From: Dentipellis sp. KUC8613 | Lineage: Eukaryota > Basidiomycota > Agaricomycetes > Russulales > Hericiaceae | Reading direction: 5' to 3' | Length of the DNA: 64,000 bases | NCBI GenBank assembly: GCA_002286715.1 | Contig: NSJX01000016.1 | Span: 380,030-444,029 of the forward strand | Shown: positions 36,001 to 48,182 of the stretch, one piece after another | Layout of the letters: every line of letters starts with the position of its first letter | Numbering within the stretch: position 1 is the first letter of the stretch | Notes under the pieces: generated by a model | Seen by the model: the letters and a program-made list of their open reading frames with translations, nothing else | Databases searched by the model: none | What the model was told of the DNA's origin: nothing | Made by a program: the position numbers and the translations under genes

Positions 36001-36624
36001 GTGCCTGCCAGCTGGGCGTCGTCGGCGTCCAGTGTGGGCATAATCGCGTACACACGCGTCTGGAGTTCATGGAGCATACCTGCTTCGTCGTCCAACGAGC
36101 TGACTTGCTGCATCTCGGATGAAGAATCCCGGCCCCGAAGGTTGGCTAGAAGTGTCTGCAAGGCATATTTGGGATGCATGCTGTCCAACGTAGGGGCGCG
36201 CGTCGAACTAGAGGGTACAGAGTGACGACGGTCGGGGACGATGGAGCGCCATTCAGAGGAGGTTGAGAGGAGGTCATTGAGGGTCGTTAGACAGGACTTT
36301 TGAACATATGCGATGGAAGGTATGACATCCTTGTAAAACAAGTAAGCAGACTACACAGAACGCATGGACAGAGTGTCATACCTGGGCAGCATGCTGTTTC
36401 TCCTCCCCCTGGTCGACAGGGTGAAATGTGCTGGCGACATCATCGGCAAAGGGATCGCTCTCTTCACCAACATGCGCATGATCTTGAACCGCCGGCGGCC
36501 GGTCGCCGAGAAGATGAGACCGTTCTTCAAGAGAGGGGAAAGGAGCGGGGATGGATGTGGTCAAGAGAGAGAGGTGGTCGTCAAAGGCGGCGGGCTCTGT
36601 GTGGGACCTCGTCAAGGTAGCCAT
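33027..36624 (-). CDS. Apparent fusion: uncharacterised helical region plus UBE3D/HECT-like domain
   Basis: Minus-strand exons stay in frame from MATLTRSHTEPAAFDD (ATG 36624; another in-frame ATG at 36660) to GLEVGWLFRA with stop at 33027, about 1,000 residues. The first ~600 residues have no domain I recognise: a helical region with KGLLWTSIDRNLETVLRLC, MAIDRLYMVAPQLHNQRVEL and a charged coiled segment, then two copies of LLxLPEFxRES(V/I)P and a Ser/Arg-rich linker. The C-terminal ~400 residues match UBE3D/Ipa1 (HECT-like E2-binding) proteins: SFICASCSLPLVQSGKITRY, DLPSEHWAELVEAWMCHTDQ, VGGSYILFEES and SDNPFLFVEFGHKEGWLWDP. The two halves are joined by a 53-nt intron at about 34740-34688 (GTAGGT...CCACAG). 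If that intron is not used, two overlapping same-strand genes result: one stopping at 34635, the other starting at 34734. Confidence 0.7.
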
Positions 36625-38876
36625 CGGGGACGTCGTCCGTGTCGAGCTCGCGAGCCTCACTCAGCTCCTCCCCCGCCCAATATGGTAAGCCACCGCTTAG
36701 CTCTCTCCCGGCCGAGACCGGCGACATCGTTCTTATGCACCTTCACACACCCTGACAGTTGCTTGAGCTATCCTACCTCTAGGTCTGCTCAGGCTGTAGA
36801 AGCCTTGCTCGTGTGCAAATTATAGCCAGGTATGTTGTCAATTCAGTGTTCTTGTTTCCACGACAACTGTTGCACTAGGTTCCCACTGCAACTTTTGCAG
36901 ATTATCCCAGGCTGCCGAAGCCTACTATGTAACATGGCGCTGGGTAGCACTGCGTCAGATTACTAGCAGCTAGGTCATTCCTCCGCCCCCCAGTAACCTA
37001 GAAATTGTAGCGTTGAAATGCCGTCAGGCCCGTCATGCGTCATGCTGGGCATTCGGTGGACCATTCCGTTCGGACTTCTTCAAGATCTGCAGTCTCGTGG
37101 TTCTAGTGCTAGGACACGGAGTCCAGTGGCAGTAACGCCGCTTTAAATAGCTGAAGAGACGTCCGTTATCGTAGTGGACGGCTGTTTTGCCGAACTGCCA
37201 ATGTCATTTATATCTGGCAGTTGCCTGTCAGGACATCCACGCCCAGTCAATCGCTTCTCGAGGTCAGTAAAACCTATTGCTTGGGTTGTCAGCCAGCTGA
37301 CAACCCAAAGACACCTCCGATAATTGGCCATTCGTAAGATACGATGTTGTTGATTACGCCGGCACTTCCTTGCAGGATTAAGAGCGGTTTTCTTCGCGTC
37401 GAATGACAGGTCTCTACGAAAGGGATGTCATGCACGAGGTCCCCGTCGGCTTCATATCGTTCTTACTGTCCATCGTCTCGGTAGGCTTGTGACTTCTACG
37501 CCCGCGCCTAATAACAACATCCATCGTCATCTGATTTTGCTTCTTCTCTCCAGCCTTTCCGCACGAGGTCCTATGGGTACCTGATCTACGACGACATCGA
37601 GCGCGCGTGAGACTCTGTCGAACTCCTTCTGACACCGGTGTGAACTCCCGCAATCGTCTGTTCGCAAATAAGTATTCTGACGGCCATCGTACGGCATGAG
37701 GCATCGCAAATCGCCCCCTTCAACCCACTCCGCTCTATAGGAAGACGAGTATCAGAATAGGTTCGCTCACCGCCGTCCTCAATTCTTCCCGTTCTGATCG
37801 TCTTCCACGCTCCTCGGATCCATCACCAGCGCCTCATCATCCTTAATGAAAACAGATCGCCTTTTCCTGGAAGTTGGCCGGACACAGCGAACAACGCGTC
37901 AGCACGAGACCTCGCTGACCCAGCCCTTCGCAATCGAGGCGCTAACACTTCCCTCCGTCTCTCCACCGCAGTTTCCGATCGTATACGAGCGTGCTCGGAT
38001 TTCCTTTCTAGACTACCCCCGGCGCGATAGTACCTAGGTCGTGGGGCAAAGTTTGTATCGCACCCTGGAGGCCGCGCCACTGCGTCACCCCGGCCCGCCT
38101 CCATGTCTCCACGGATGCTCTTCGCAGGAAGACATGTTCACGCCCTTCGCAACGGCGGCTCCGGCGGACCGCCCACAAAGCCATGGGGTGTGCCAAGCGA
38201 AATGCCGAACACGAAAACGCTCGGACGTTCTAATTCGGACTGAATAGACACAAAGAACGTTGCGGGCACCAGGCGCGAAGCCGCCATGGCGCGGTCCGGA
38301 CCTGCACGCGCCCGAGCCCGGCTGCAGATGCGCGCACCACTCTGCCAACGAAGGGCGCACCGCGTGCGTGAGGACAATCGTATCCACATTTCCCGGTCTC
38401 CTCTCCGGCTGGAACGTGTATCGTGCCGCAGACGTACCTTAACGGAGCTTCTGAAACGTCCACCGCCTCTGTCATACGCCGGCCGAGCACAGTGCGCTGC
38501 CGTACGCACATCAGAATCCGAATGATATGGCGTCTTCAGCCATGCACCTCGCACCATCTCTCATTTAATTTCTCCGAGCACTCAGATCAGGTGGTGAGTA
38601 GAAAGAGATGTAAGATATGTCCCTTGCTTTCATTAAAACGTATGAGGCGTAGCTAGACATCGCGTCTCTACACTAGAGAGTCACTTTCGTAATGATACAA
38701 ACACATACAAGTTCAATCGCGTGCCAGAACCAGACACAGACACAACAAGCAAATAATTGAGAACGGCAGCAGGATCTACGACAGGACGGCCTGATCATGA
38801 TCCTCGCCCCGCCCGCACGAACCCCGAAACCACAACCCCAAACCAAGAAAAAGAACAACGCGCGCACGAGGGGGGC
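36625..38876. other. 2.2-kb intergenic stretch with a perfect 28-base palindrome
   Basis: Between two minus-strand genes. It carries the ligase-gene promoter on the left and the transporter 3' flank on the right. Open frames up to 139 codons on both strands show no family signature. A possible two-exon mini-frame (37403-37620) has good splice signals but codes for only about 44 residues. The notable element is the inverted repeat at 37281-37308, annotated separately. Confidence 0.45.
37281..37308. repeat. Perfect inverted repeat, 13-bp arms with 2-bp centre
   Basis: The left arm TTGGGTTGTCAGC is followed by CA and then the exact reverse complement GCTGACAACCCAA. It lies in an intergenic stretch about 650 bases upstream of the ligase-fusion gene. 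A perfect 28-base palindrome is unlikely by chance in a 64-kb window. It could be a dimeric transcription-factor site, a cruciform or hairpin, or a remnant of an inverted-repeat element; no target-site duplication was seen around it. Confidence 0.7.
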
Positions 38877-40903
38877 TCAGGCGTCCAGGTGCTCCGAGTG
38901 CTCAGGGAACTCGGCGGAGTCCTTTTCGTTGATCGGGGATGGGGGCGCGACCTTGGAGGCCACAGCCGCGTTCGCGGCCATCTCATCCCTCTTGCCAGCA
39001 CCGTCGAACAGAGCAGCTGTCTCCTCGAGGGACAGGCCCTTGGTCTCGATGATGGTGAAGTAGACGTACGCCAGCTCGAAGCAGAGCCATGCAATGTACA
39101 CGATCTGCCGGTGGCAAGGCGCGTTAGGAAACTCCCAGTGAGGGGCAATCATGAGACTTACGTAGTACTTCCAGTTGATAGCCTCGAGTGCGATGGGGTT
39201 CACATATTGGTTGAAGATGAGGGCAACCGAGATGGTGAAGTTGAAAATGTTGAAGCCCTTCGCACGAACGGAGTACGGCAGGATTTCGACGGTGTACGAG
39301 ACAATCAGAGGGGTGAATGCAAGACTGAAGCCACGTTAACCTTAAGCCTTTCGAATTCAACGGAAAAGACACTCACTCATAAGCAGCGTAGAACAGGAAG
39401 ATGAACGCGATGACCGCGTGCGCGGCCTGCGTGTTCCCGTTCTCGGCGAAGATTGCAGAGCAGATTGTCCAGAAGATGAAGAATGTGAGCATGCCGACGA
39501 CGGAGCTGATGAACAACAGACGACGGCCGGCACGCTCGACGGCGAAGGAAGCGCCGCAAGCCCAAGCCAAGTTCCAGATCTGGAGGATACCGTTGATCAG
39601 GAGCTGGATGGTTGTGTTGGTGATACCGATTGAAGTCAAGATCTTGGTCAGGTAGTACGAAATAAGACCATTGCCGGACCATTGCGAGAAGAAGGCGATC
39701 GGGATGATGATGGCCATACGTCTCCTGTTGCCGGGGGAGGTGAACAGAGACTTGTAGCCGACCTTGGACGCAACTGTGAAAAGTGGGTCAGTTCTGATAA
39801 ATGAGTAGTGTGGTACGAAAAGCGCGCACCAGCCTTATCGAAATCAATCTGAGCCTTGATTTCCTGGTACTCGAACTGAACCAACGGATCGTCCCTGTAG
39901 ATCCAAGCTAGATTAGACGCCGAGAATCGAATATCAAAAGGAAACACACGAACTCGTTGCCGTCAGCATGGTAGTAGGCGAGCGTCTTGATAGCCTGAAC
40001 ATCGCGGCCTTTGCTAACCAGGAAACGAGGAGATTCGGGCAAGAACCAAATGAGGCAGACCTGCAGGATTGCAGGAATGCCCTGGAAGAGGGAAGGGATT
40101 CGCCACGCCCATGTGTTGTTGATGTATTCCGTACCGAATGTCGTCCAGGCAGCGCTAAAAGAAGCGAACACGTCAGCCCCGTGAAAAGCGGTCGGAGAAT
40201 TGTTGACCGTACACAATTGCACCGGAATACCAAAGGGAGTTGTAGAGCGAAGTGAGAGGAGCACGGTACACAGGGTATGAGATTTCGGTCACGAGCATAG
40301 GTGCAGCGTTGGCTATGGAGGTATAAGTACCATGTTGCGAAGTAAGCGATGAAAAACATACCAGCAAATGTAAGACCGAAACCGATGAGGAAACGAGCAC
40401 CGATGAACATGCCAGTAGAGTGTGCTGCAGTTTGAATCGCGACGGCGACACACATGATGAGGGCTCCGAAAGCCACGGTGGGACGACGTCCAATACCGTC
40501 GGACAGGTAAGGGGCGAAGGGGTAGCCCGCCAGAGCGCCAATGTTCTGGATGGCGTTCAAAAGACCGAGTTTGCCACCTTGAGGATTGTTGAAGTAATCC
40601 TTCCATTGGCTCTCAGCTTGAAGAGTATTCATCATACTCCCGTCGTAACCATTGTTGGAAGATGTGATGAGCCTGGGTTGAAAATGTCAGGTCTCGCAAG
40701 CTACAACGCGAAATTATGAAAACTAACAGCAAGACGATCCAACCATTAAGTGCGATGATTCTAATGGCGAACTTGTTAGACTCCAGGCGAAAGACATGAA
40801 GGGGACGAGCTCACCGTCTGTTGTTATACCACGTTCTGGAGGGATCGACAAACTGCCAGAAGCCCTCGTGATGACCATTAACCGTAACAGCGCCAGCACC
40901 CAT
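38877..40903 (-). CDS. MFS sugar transporter, LAC12/hexose permease type
   Basis: Twelve-helix sugar/H+ symporter of the plasma membrane. Start MGAGAVTVNG; about nine exons, about 530 residues. Family marks: the loop-1 motif TSSNNGYDGSMMNTLQAESQW, typical of the LAC12-like branch (lactose/cellobiose/hexose); YLSDGIGRRPTVAFGA (GRR loop between helices 2 and 3); WRIPSLFQGIPAILQV and WFLPESPRFLVSKGR (PESPR motif at the end of helix 6); VERAGRRLLFISS (second GRR loop); and FELAYVYFTIIETKGLSLEE near helix 12. A charged cytoplasmic tail ends the protein. Substrate cannot be decided. A minus-strand TATAAA lies 72 bases upstream of the ATG. Confidence 0.93.
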
Positions 40904-42891
40904 GATGTTGAGAGATAGGTGATGAAGACTTGAGTGGGAAGGAACGGGTAAGGTTCAGAAGCGGCATGCTGGCGTTTATATGAGTAGGGGGTTCGGAGAG
41001 AGTGATCCCTCGGTAGCTGTAACTTGACACGCTCAGGTGATCCGACGCGGTGAGTTTCTCCAGAGATTCTCCTCCCGAACAGTTACCCCGCACGCATCCT
41101 CGCTCTCCATTGGCCGTCCCCTGATTCTGTTCCTCGCGCCGCTCTTCTGGCTTGTCTGGGGCCCCAGACGGCCCCAGACTTGCCAACTTTCCCTGGCCCA
41201 CGACCGATCTAGCGACAGACCAGCTTGTGTTCTGCACATCCTCCGAAAACAGCATCGTATTCGAGGCGCGCACTTGGCCGCCACTGGACAAAACGTCGTC
41301 CGCGGCCCGCCCTCGGTCCCCGCCTGGGGCAGAATAGGCAAGGCCGTGCGCACAGCAGGAGGGAAGGTCGTAAGACTCGTAAGAGCGTGTGATGGACGCG
41401 TTCGACCGTGTCCGTCACATGATGGCCCTTCCATGCCGATTCAAGTCCCGCCTTTCCAAGGTCCGCGACTTGTCGCCAGCCTGCCCTCCGCTGTCCGAGA
41501 CGTTGCAGAACAGACAACGCAGATACTGTCCGCTGTGTTCCTCTCGGTGATAGACTCGAAGAAGCGCTGTCCAGCTCACCGTCGCGATGGCGATTGTGCT
41601 CGCGAAGCCAAATACTCACTTTGCCTGCATCTTCCTCCGGCATCTCTCCGAGCGCCGTCGAACTTCGTCCAAGGCACCGGACCAGGTCAGCACAACCACC
41701 AGCCATGTGGAATCACGCTTGCACGCTCTTGCTGCTGCCGAGGTCGATGATCTCACCATACAAGTCTTCAATCGCTCGCTTGCCGCCCTGCCGATATGCC
41801 GGAACCGATTTTGTTCTTAAACACTTTCCATAACAGGCCCCCTCCCGTGCCTGTCTCATGGGACCTATGAAGCACCATAGGAAAGCACTGCGCGCCCGCA
41901 CCCATGTGTAATCTGGCGCTCTTCCGGCGACAAACGCAAGTACGTACGCCCGCTCGCATTTGATGAGAATGGACCCTGCGATGTCGAACTGCCTTCCCAC
42001 TCCAGCATTCTTCGCAGATGGGCACCACGACGCTCCGGATCTGGATGCGGCCACAGCACGCGGATCAGAGCTGATATCCCCTTCATACAAGCAGCCTGAT
42101 CGATATGCAGCACAAGCATCCCGCACGCACGTCTCCTCCTGTTACAAGTCTATCGCCATCGGCCGTGCCCTTTCCCTACAGAGACCGCGCATTCCGCTAT
42201 GCCCGACCGGGCGACGCCTCGCCTCTATCCCCATGTTATAATAGTCAGGAACTGCAACGGCGCCTGCGATTGTGAATGATGTTGCCGAGAAATTTCCGGC
42301 AACTCAGGCCATCGCGCGCCGCCCTAGAGCGCAAGATTGAAGAGATCATAGCGGCATCTGCGTACTGCCCGTGCAATGACGCCCACCTCCAGCTGGGCCA
42401 CACTTCCAAAATTAGCCCGACGGTGCCGGGTATGGGCTAGCCCCGCGCAATGCGTACGGCGATGCAGCGATTGACCTGTGGATCTGGCCGTTCGTGGAAA
42501 ATCAGCGCCGCCGCCGAGAAGATTTTGTGGCGCACCGACGACTCTCCGTACGCCCCAGGTGCACATATTAATTTCATATCCAGCGGCGAATATCTGGTCT
42601 TCAGGGCCACCGTCAGTTATTGAGGGGAAGAAAGTAGCCGTCCACTCTCTGCGGCCCCTGAGTCGGCCGCGACGTTCTTCAGGCTACTGCAGGTCGAACG
42701 GAGAAATCCAACGGCTCGTAATTAGTTGAGGTCTATGGTACTGAGCCGACATGTCTATGTAGCAGATCGTTCCTCCCCCTGATCACCGAAACAAAGAAAT
42801 AAGAAAGAAAAAATAGATCTTTAGAAAGATAACGAGCCCGACGCTCCAAAAAGAGAGGCGAAAGAAACATACGAAGCAAATGAGTGTGATC
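40904..42891. other. 2-kb intergenic stretch between transporter and ATG11
   Basis: Contains the transporter promoter at its left end and the ATG11 3' flank at its right. The longest frame is a 237-codon plus-strand ORF (41037-41750), rich in Arg, Ser and Pro and without a recognised motif; a 165-codon minus frame overlaps it. GC-rich composition makes such frames likely by chance, so no gene is called. Confidence 0.45.
40975..40980 (-). promoter_or_regulatory. TATA box of the sugar transporter gene
   Basis: TATAAA on the minus strand, 72 bases before the transporter ATG, within CATATAAACG. A TATA-containing promoter is common for regulated transporters. Confidence 0.5.
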
Positions 42892-45800
42892 TTATTCAAA
42901 CTTCTGCAGCAGCAACCGCGCCGACGACTGGTCGCCCGCGACATCAGTGCCGACATTGGTCCTCACAGCTCCACTTCCACCTGCACCCGTAGCTGCACCT
43001 GGATTCGGCGCAGCAGAGTCCACCCGCTTGCGCCGCCCAAACGCCGCGCCCCAGCTCGCGAGACTCGCCAGTGCACTTCCTCCCTGCCGTTCGCCCGCAC
43101 CCGTCGTCGATGCCGCCAGCGGCGAGCCAGGAATGGCGGAAACGTGGTGCGACGTCGTACGTCTGCGGCCCATCGCCATATTCGCCAAGCCCTCGCCGGT
43201 GGAGCCAGATGGCGACGGCGTTTCAGACGGGTTCTGCGTCTCCGCCATCCCAGACGGTGACTGCGACAGTGCCGTTGTCGGGGCTGCTTTGACCGCAGGC
43301 CCGGCAGAGGCGGCGGTTGACGCGCTGCCAAAGGGGGGTAGTCGCCCTGCCGAGAATCGCGAAGAGGTTGATATCCTCGAAGCGCGCGAGCCGGGCCGCA
43401 ATGGGGAGGAGCCAGTCGGGGCGTGGGCTCGAGGGGGTTGTGAGGTAGATGGGGGTGTCAATGCGGGAGGAGAAGGAGAGGCTGGTACCCCCATAGAGGG
43501 CGGCACGAGCGGCGATGGTGACCGTGAGGGTACGGGAGGCGAGGGTGGTATAGGCTCCAGCCCGTTTAGCTCTGTCCCGTTACCGGCCTGTGCTAGCAAC
43601 CGCGAGAGCGACGAGGGTCCAGCGGTTGGAATGGAGTTCGCTCGAGATCGCGAAGGAAAATGGCGGGAGTTCGGGGCGCGTGTGGCCTGGAAGGTATCCT
43701 CGACTTCGTTTTCGGGCGGCCCAGACGTAAGCGCCGGCGGCGCTGAGAGAGGTATCGGATTTTCGTCTTTGGCCTCGGCTGACGGTTTTCGGGAGGCAGC
43801 TGCTTTGCGCTTTGATGAACTTGGCTGAGTCCAGTCTTCGACCTCGAGCATGTAGTACTTGACTCCGTCTCCAAGTCCATATGGATTGCTAGAGGGGTCC
43901 TAGGCGCCCGTCAGGTCCCATTGAGCACGAATATACCGAAGTATCCAGACTGCGACTCACCTTCTGATCCACGACGCGTTCTGTGATGGAAGTAATTCTA
44001 GCCACGATCCATTCGCGCGTTTTGAGCTGGTCTGCGAGATGGCCCGTAGCCTGCAGGAAATAGTGCGGGAAGGAGACTGATGATAGGGGAGTAGTCGGAC
44101 ATCAGTACGGCACATGGTTGATTGCATGGAAATCCAGCCACGGCCTCTCGCCGGCCTCGATAAGGAGCAAAATGACGCACCATTGAACGCGGCCCACGGC
44201 TTGGAGACCGAATTGCGAGTGGGCAAGAACAGCGCCAAATCGCCCTTCGCGAAATTGCGGAAGGATATCTTGCCTTTGGCCCGCTCGCGATACTCCTTGC
44301 ATTGCTTCTGCCACTTGCGGATCGTTGAACCCGTCTTTGCGATAACTTCAAGGAACTGATCGTGATCAACGGAACGGAGGAGCTCCACGGCAGAAAGAGG
44401 ATCGGACGGGTCGATGGGCGACGGCTCGTCCAGGGGACCCAGGGGCTGGTGCCGCGAACCAGACGGGAAGGCCTGCGACTCGCCCAGCTGCGCGACCGAT
44501 TTAGAGAGCGACGGGTGAGAAGTCGCCGCCTGCGCAATCGTGAGTGCCTTGAAATGGGCTGCGCGGTACGCGATGGAGATGTCGAGGAGCTGCGCCACCA
44601 GGCGATTGGCCCCCTCGACCTTCTGCTCGTAGTCCGACTGCGACGCGCGGCCGGCACGCAGGTCTTCACGCAGCACGCGCTCCACGTGCTGCGCCTCGCG
44701 GAGCTCGCACTCGACCCGCTGCAGCTCCTCACGCAGGCCGACGGCATCCGCCTCCTTCATTTCCAGCTGTGCCGTTGACTCCTTGACCTGCCTCTCCATG
44801 TCCTCCATCTCCGCACGAAGCTCAAAGAACTGGTGCTCGAGGACCGCGCGGTCCCCGTCCGCCTCCGCGACGTAGTCGCGCATCTGCCTGTCGTGCTCGT
44901 TTGCCTGAGCTTTGAGCAGGCGGTCCTTCTCCTTGTCCGCCTCCTGCAGGGCCTGCTTCACAGCCTCGCTCTCGTCCCGCGCTGCTTTTATCTGAGTCTG
45001 CAAATTTTCTCCACGCGCCTGTGCTTCCTCGAGCTTCCGCAGCGTTTCCTCCTGATCGTGGAGCAATCGAATCATATTTGCGGAATTTCGAGATTCGAGT
45101 TCTTGGAGGCTGCCGTAGTCTGCATGCGCTTGCGCCAGCTGTTGCCGCAGGATCTCGGCAGACTTCGTTTGGTCGGTCGCTTCTGCTAGGGCCTGCGAGA
45201 GTTCTCGCCGTCGCTCGTTGACCTCCGCGAGAAGAGATGCGTGGCGCTCCTCCAGTATTCGCCGCGCGGCGGCCTCGCTATCGGCCTGCGCGCGGGCCTG
45301 GTGCAGTTCGCGCTCCAAGTGATCAGCCCTGGCTCGTTCGCTCGACGATCCGTCGTCCGCAGATTGCAGCTGGTAGCGCAATTTGGAGACTTCGGATTGC
45401 AGCGCATTGCGCTCCTCGTTGAATGCCGTTTCTTGGGCGATTTTAGATTGTTGAAGCTCCCGCAGGTGTTCATGGAGTTCCTGAAAAGCGTGCTCGTCGA
45501 CTTCGGATACTATTCTCACACAAATAGAAGGCAGGCCGTGCGAATGTCAGCAAATTATCGAAGGAGGGAATAAACATCCTACCCACACCGTCGCCGTGAT
45601 GAAGCCAGCCGAGATGATGATAGTACTGGATTGAAATCCTTGCTTAGCGAAACCACCGGCATGTTGGTAGGAGAAGACTTACATGAACGTTCCGCAATGC
45701 GGTCGAACCCCGACTCTAGCGCGTCCATCTTACTGACCAGCTTCTCAAGGTTGTTGCGCGTCTCTCGAATGGAGCGAAGAGCCCCATCAGCGTCGGAGAG

Positions 45801-47865
45801 AGTCTCTGCATATTGCTCGAGGTCTTTCAGGACCTTCAGCAGCTCTGAATGGATGGTTTCAGACTCAATTATCAAATGTGTACAGATGTCTTACCATCGA
45901 CATCTGACCGCTCGAGCGAGTATGAGTTGTCCGGCTCGCTCCCTCCCGTCGGGGAGAAGTCGATACTGGGCACGGGATCATCCATACCACGCGTGTCGAA
46001 AGGCAACTGCCCGTGTATCTCACCACGGTAGACCTGCCGTCGTTTTCGCTCGGAAGCGCTGCGAGTACACAGTGAGCGGCAATATAAAGGCAAGACAAGA
46101 GAAATGAACGCACGAGAGCTTTGCCATGACTTCCAGGATGACCTGTGCTCGCTGGTAGAAGAACCGGCCTTTCATACCTGTGAGTGACGTTCGCTGCCTT
46201 GCATGTATGTGGTACACGCACCAAATTCTTTTCTGCGAACAATCTCAATGACGGTTGCCCCATAAGCATAGATCATGTTGTGAAGTCGGTGTATGTGAGA
46301 GAAGCTGTTCTTTGCCCTTAGGGTATTTTGGAGGGTGGTGAGGGCGGACGGAAGCTGGACAAGGTCGTTGTTGAGAAGACTGATTTGCCGCAAAGCTTGC
46401 ATGCATTGCTCTGTGAAGGCGTTCTGCACGTTGTTCCGGATGAGAAACATGTGTCGCCGGGGTCAAAGAGATATGTACCTTGATGCTTGTGATGGCTACC
46501 ACGTCGTCTCGCAAAGTGGTGTCATAGTGTCGAAGCTCTAAAGGGTTGTAAGTGCTGAGCTCGGGAGAACAGGAGAGCGAATTACCTCTTAGAAGGGCGT
46601 CCGAGTCCGAGACAGGACCTTCACGGAGCATAAACAGACGTAGTCTCCACAATAGAAAAGTAACGCACTTTCGAGGGTTGCGACGGTGTCCGATATTCTA
46701 TCGAAAGTCTCTTGGCATTGTTGCACAAGAAGTTCTGCATCGTCCGGGAAGCTGGTGTGTCACAGTTAACTTGAGACATTGGAATAGTCAAGAGACACGA
46801 CTCACTGGTTATCAGCAGCTACCGAGCGCACTTCATCCGTCCCTTCCGTGAGATGATTCATGGTCTCCTCGGCGTTCATATATCGCCCTCGGATGTCACC
46901 TTATAGAGTTCTTCAAGACTGCAGTCTCTGTAACAATACCGGGCGGACTTACCATGAGTCTTGCGACAGATATCTGCAACCTGACGCATCTTCACGGTAG
47001 AAACGTAGTCGGACAACGTTCGTCCGCGGCCGCCAGCGTCCATGGCCTTCTGCATGGCAGGCGACAGGAATTCTCGGTGTACGCTGATGCGCGCCAGCAT
47101 ATCCAGGTCTGCGCCCACCCCTGCAAGCAATAACGCTTGTCTGTCAAGTTCGCGCTTTGCATTGTTAGCGACGCCATCGAAGGCGTCCTTCATCGCAAGT
47201 ACATTTAGATCAAGACTGCTGGATGCTATGCGAAGAGCAGACTGTTGGTATCGGAGGGAAAGGAGGGTGTGATTAATGGCTTGGTGGTGCAGGTGCGCGG
47301 TCCGGAGGTAAGAAGCGCCTAGCTGAGAAGGGCGGAAGGGCGGTGTGGCGGCAATGGTGTCTTCAAGAGATCAGAGAAGCAGTGAATAGATGTGGAATGG
47401 GAGCTACCTTCAACTGAGGGTTGCAGTGGAGGCTCGACGCGAAGTTCATGAAGCACAGTATCCAGATCTTCGTCGAGATAATATTTGTTGAATACAAAGA
47501 TAGACTAGAGAAAAGATCAGAACGTTCTTCAGAGCCACAAGGGGGGTTACTCACCTGATCTTGCGAACCTGCAAGTTCCCTGACATTGTCATTCCTCAGT
47601 CTCCTTCCGTCTGACAGGTATGCAAGTACAGCATCCTCTTCGACCCCTATCTCCTGGTGTAGAAATAATTCCAGGCTTCCTACTCTATGATATGAATGAG
47701 CATGGATGGGATGAAATCACCACATGGAAACAGCTACCTTTCGATGTCCCATAGCGATGCATTCACCTGGTTATAGAGCGGTACGTCAGCGCGGGGTAAT
47801 GTGACAGATTAGGGGGTTCGCACTTGGAACATCTCTCCATCTTCTGCGCGACATATCTGCAACAT
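42892..47865 (-). CDS. ATG11: Autophagy scaffold protein Atg11
   Basis: Scaffold of selective autophagy that binds cargo receptors and recruits the Atg1 kinase machinery. Start MLQICRAEDGEMFQ, then over an intron NASLWDIER, the ubiquitin-like N-terminus. It is followed by VGSLELFLHQEIGVEEDAVL, LAYLSDGRRLRNDNVREL and SQDQSIFVFNKYYLDEDLD, characteristic of Atg11. The Atg17-like helical domain comes next, then a long coiled coil (about 44500-45500, e.g. VDEHAFQELHEHLRELQQSK). The C-terminal claw domain is marked by ISFRNFAKGDLALFLPTR, PWAAFN, REWIVARI and NPYGLGDGVKYYMLEVEDW. Beyond it is a Ser/Pro-rich tail of roughly 300 residues with AMGRRRTTSHHVSAI and AAFGRRKRVDSAAP. Many introns; about 1,300 residues. 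Confidence 0.9.
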
Positions 47866-48182
47866 TGTTGTTGCACAAGAAACTTGTACACAAGAACAAG
47901 GAGGAGAAACGAGAGGAGAATTGGCCGTCGACACGCTGAAGCCGCCACTTTGGGCGTCATTCTGCTTTCAGGCGCGTTGACGTAAAGACGTCACGTGTGC
48001 TATGATCGAGCGAAAACAGGTTCTCTGCCGCTGGCCCTTGCCAGCTGCAGCCTGCAGAGGCGACACCTTCAACAAATCCTCTAGATCTCCTTCCAAGGCT
48101 CTATATAGGTTCTATACCAGGGCTCAGAGTTTACTGCAAGAATGACGTCCTCCCTCTAAATCCTTGGCCTCCGTCAATTCTG
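47866..48182. other. Intergenic: ATG11 promoter and gluconokinase 3' flank
   Basis: About 320 bases between two minus-strand genes. The left part holds the ACGT/E-box element; the right part is the gluconokinase 3' flank. No further gene. Confidence 0.5.
47978..47997. promoter_or_regulatory. Compound ACGT/E-box element upstream of ATG11
   Basis: TGACGTAA (47978-47985) is followed immediately by GACGTCACGTG (47987-47997), giving two ACGT-core bZIP-type sites and an overlapping CACGTG E-box within 20 bases. It lies about 115 bases before the ATG11 start. CRE-like sites bind Atf/CREB-type bZIP factors and E-boxes bind bHLH factors in fungi; whether it acts on ATG11 is inference. Confidence 0.4.

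Noticed and set aside
41037..41750. 237-codon plus-strand ORF between the transporter and ATG11
   Set aside because: Arg/Ser/Pro-rich with no domain, overlapped by a 165-codon minus frame. Likely a by-product of high GC.
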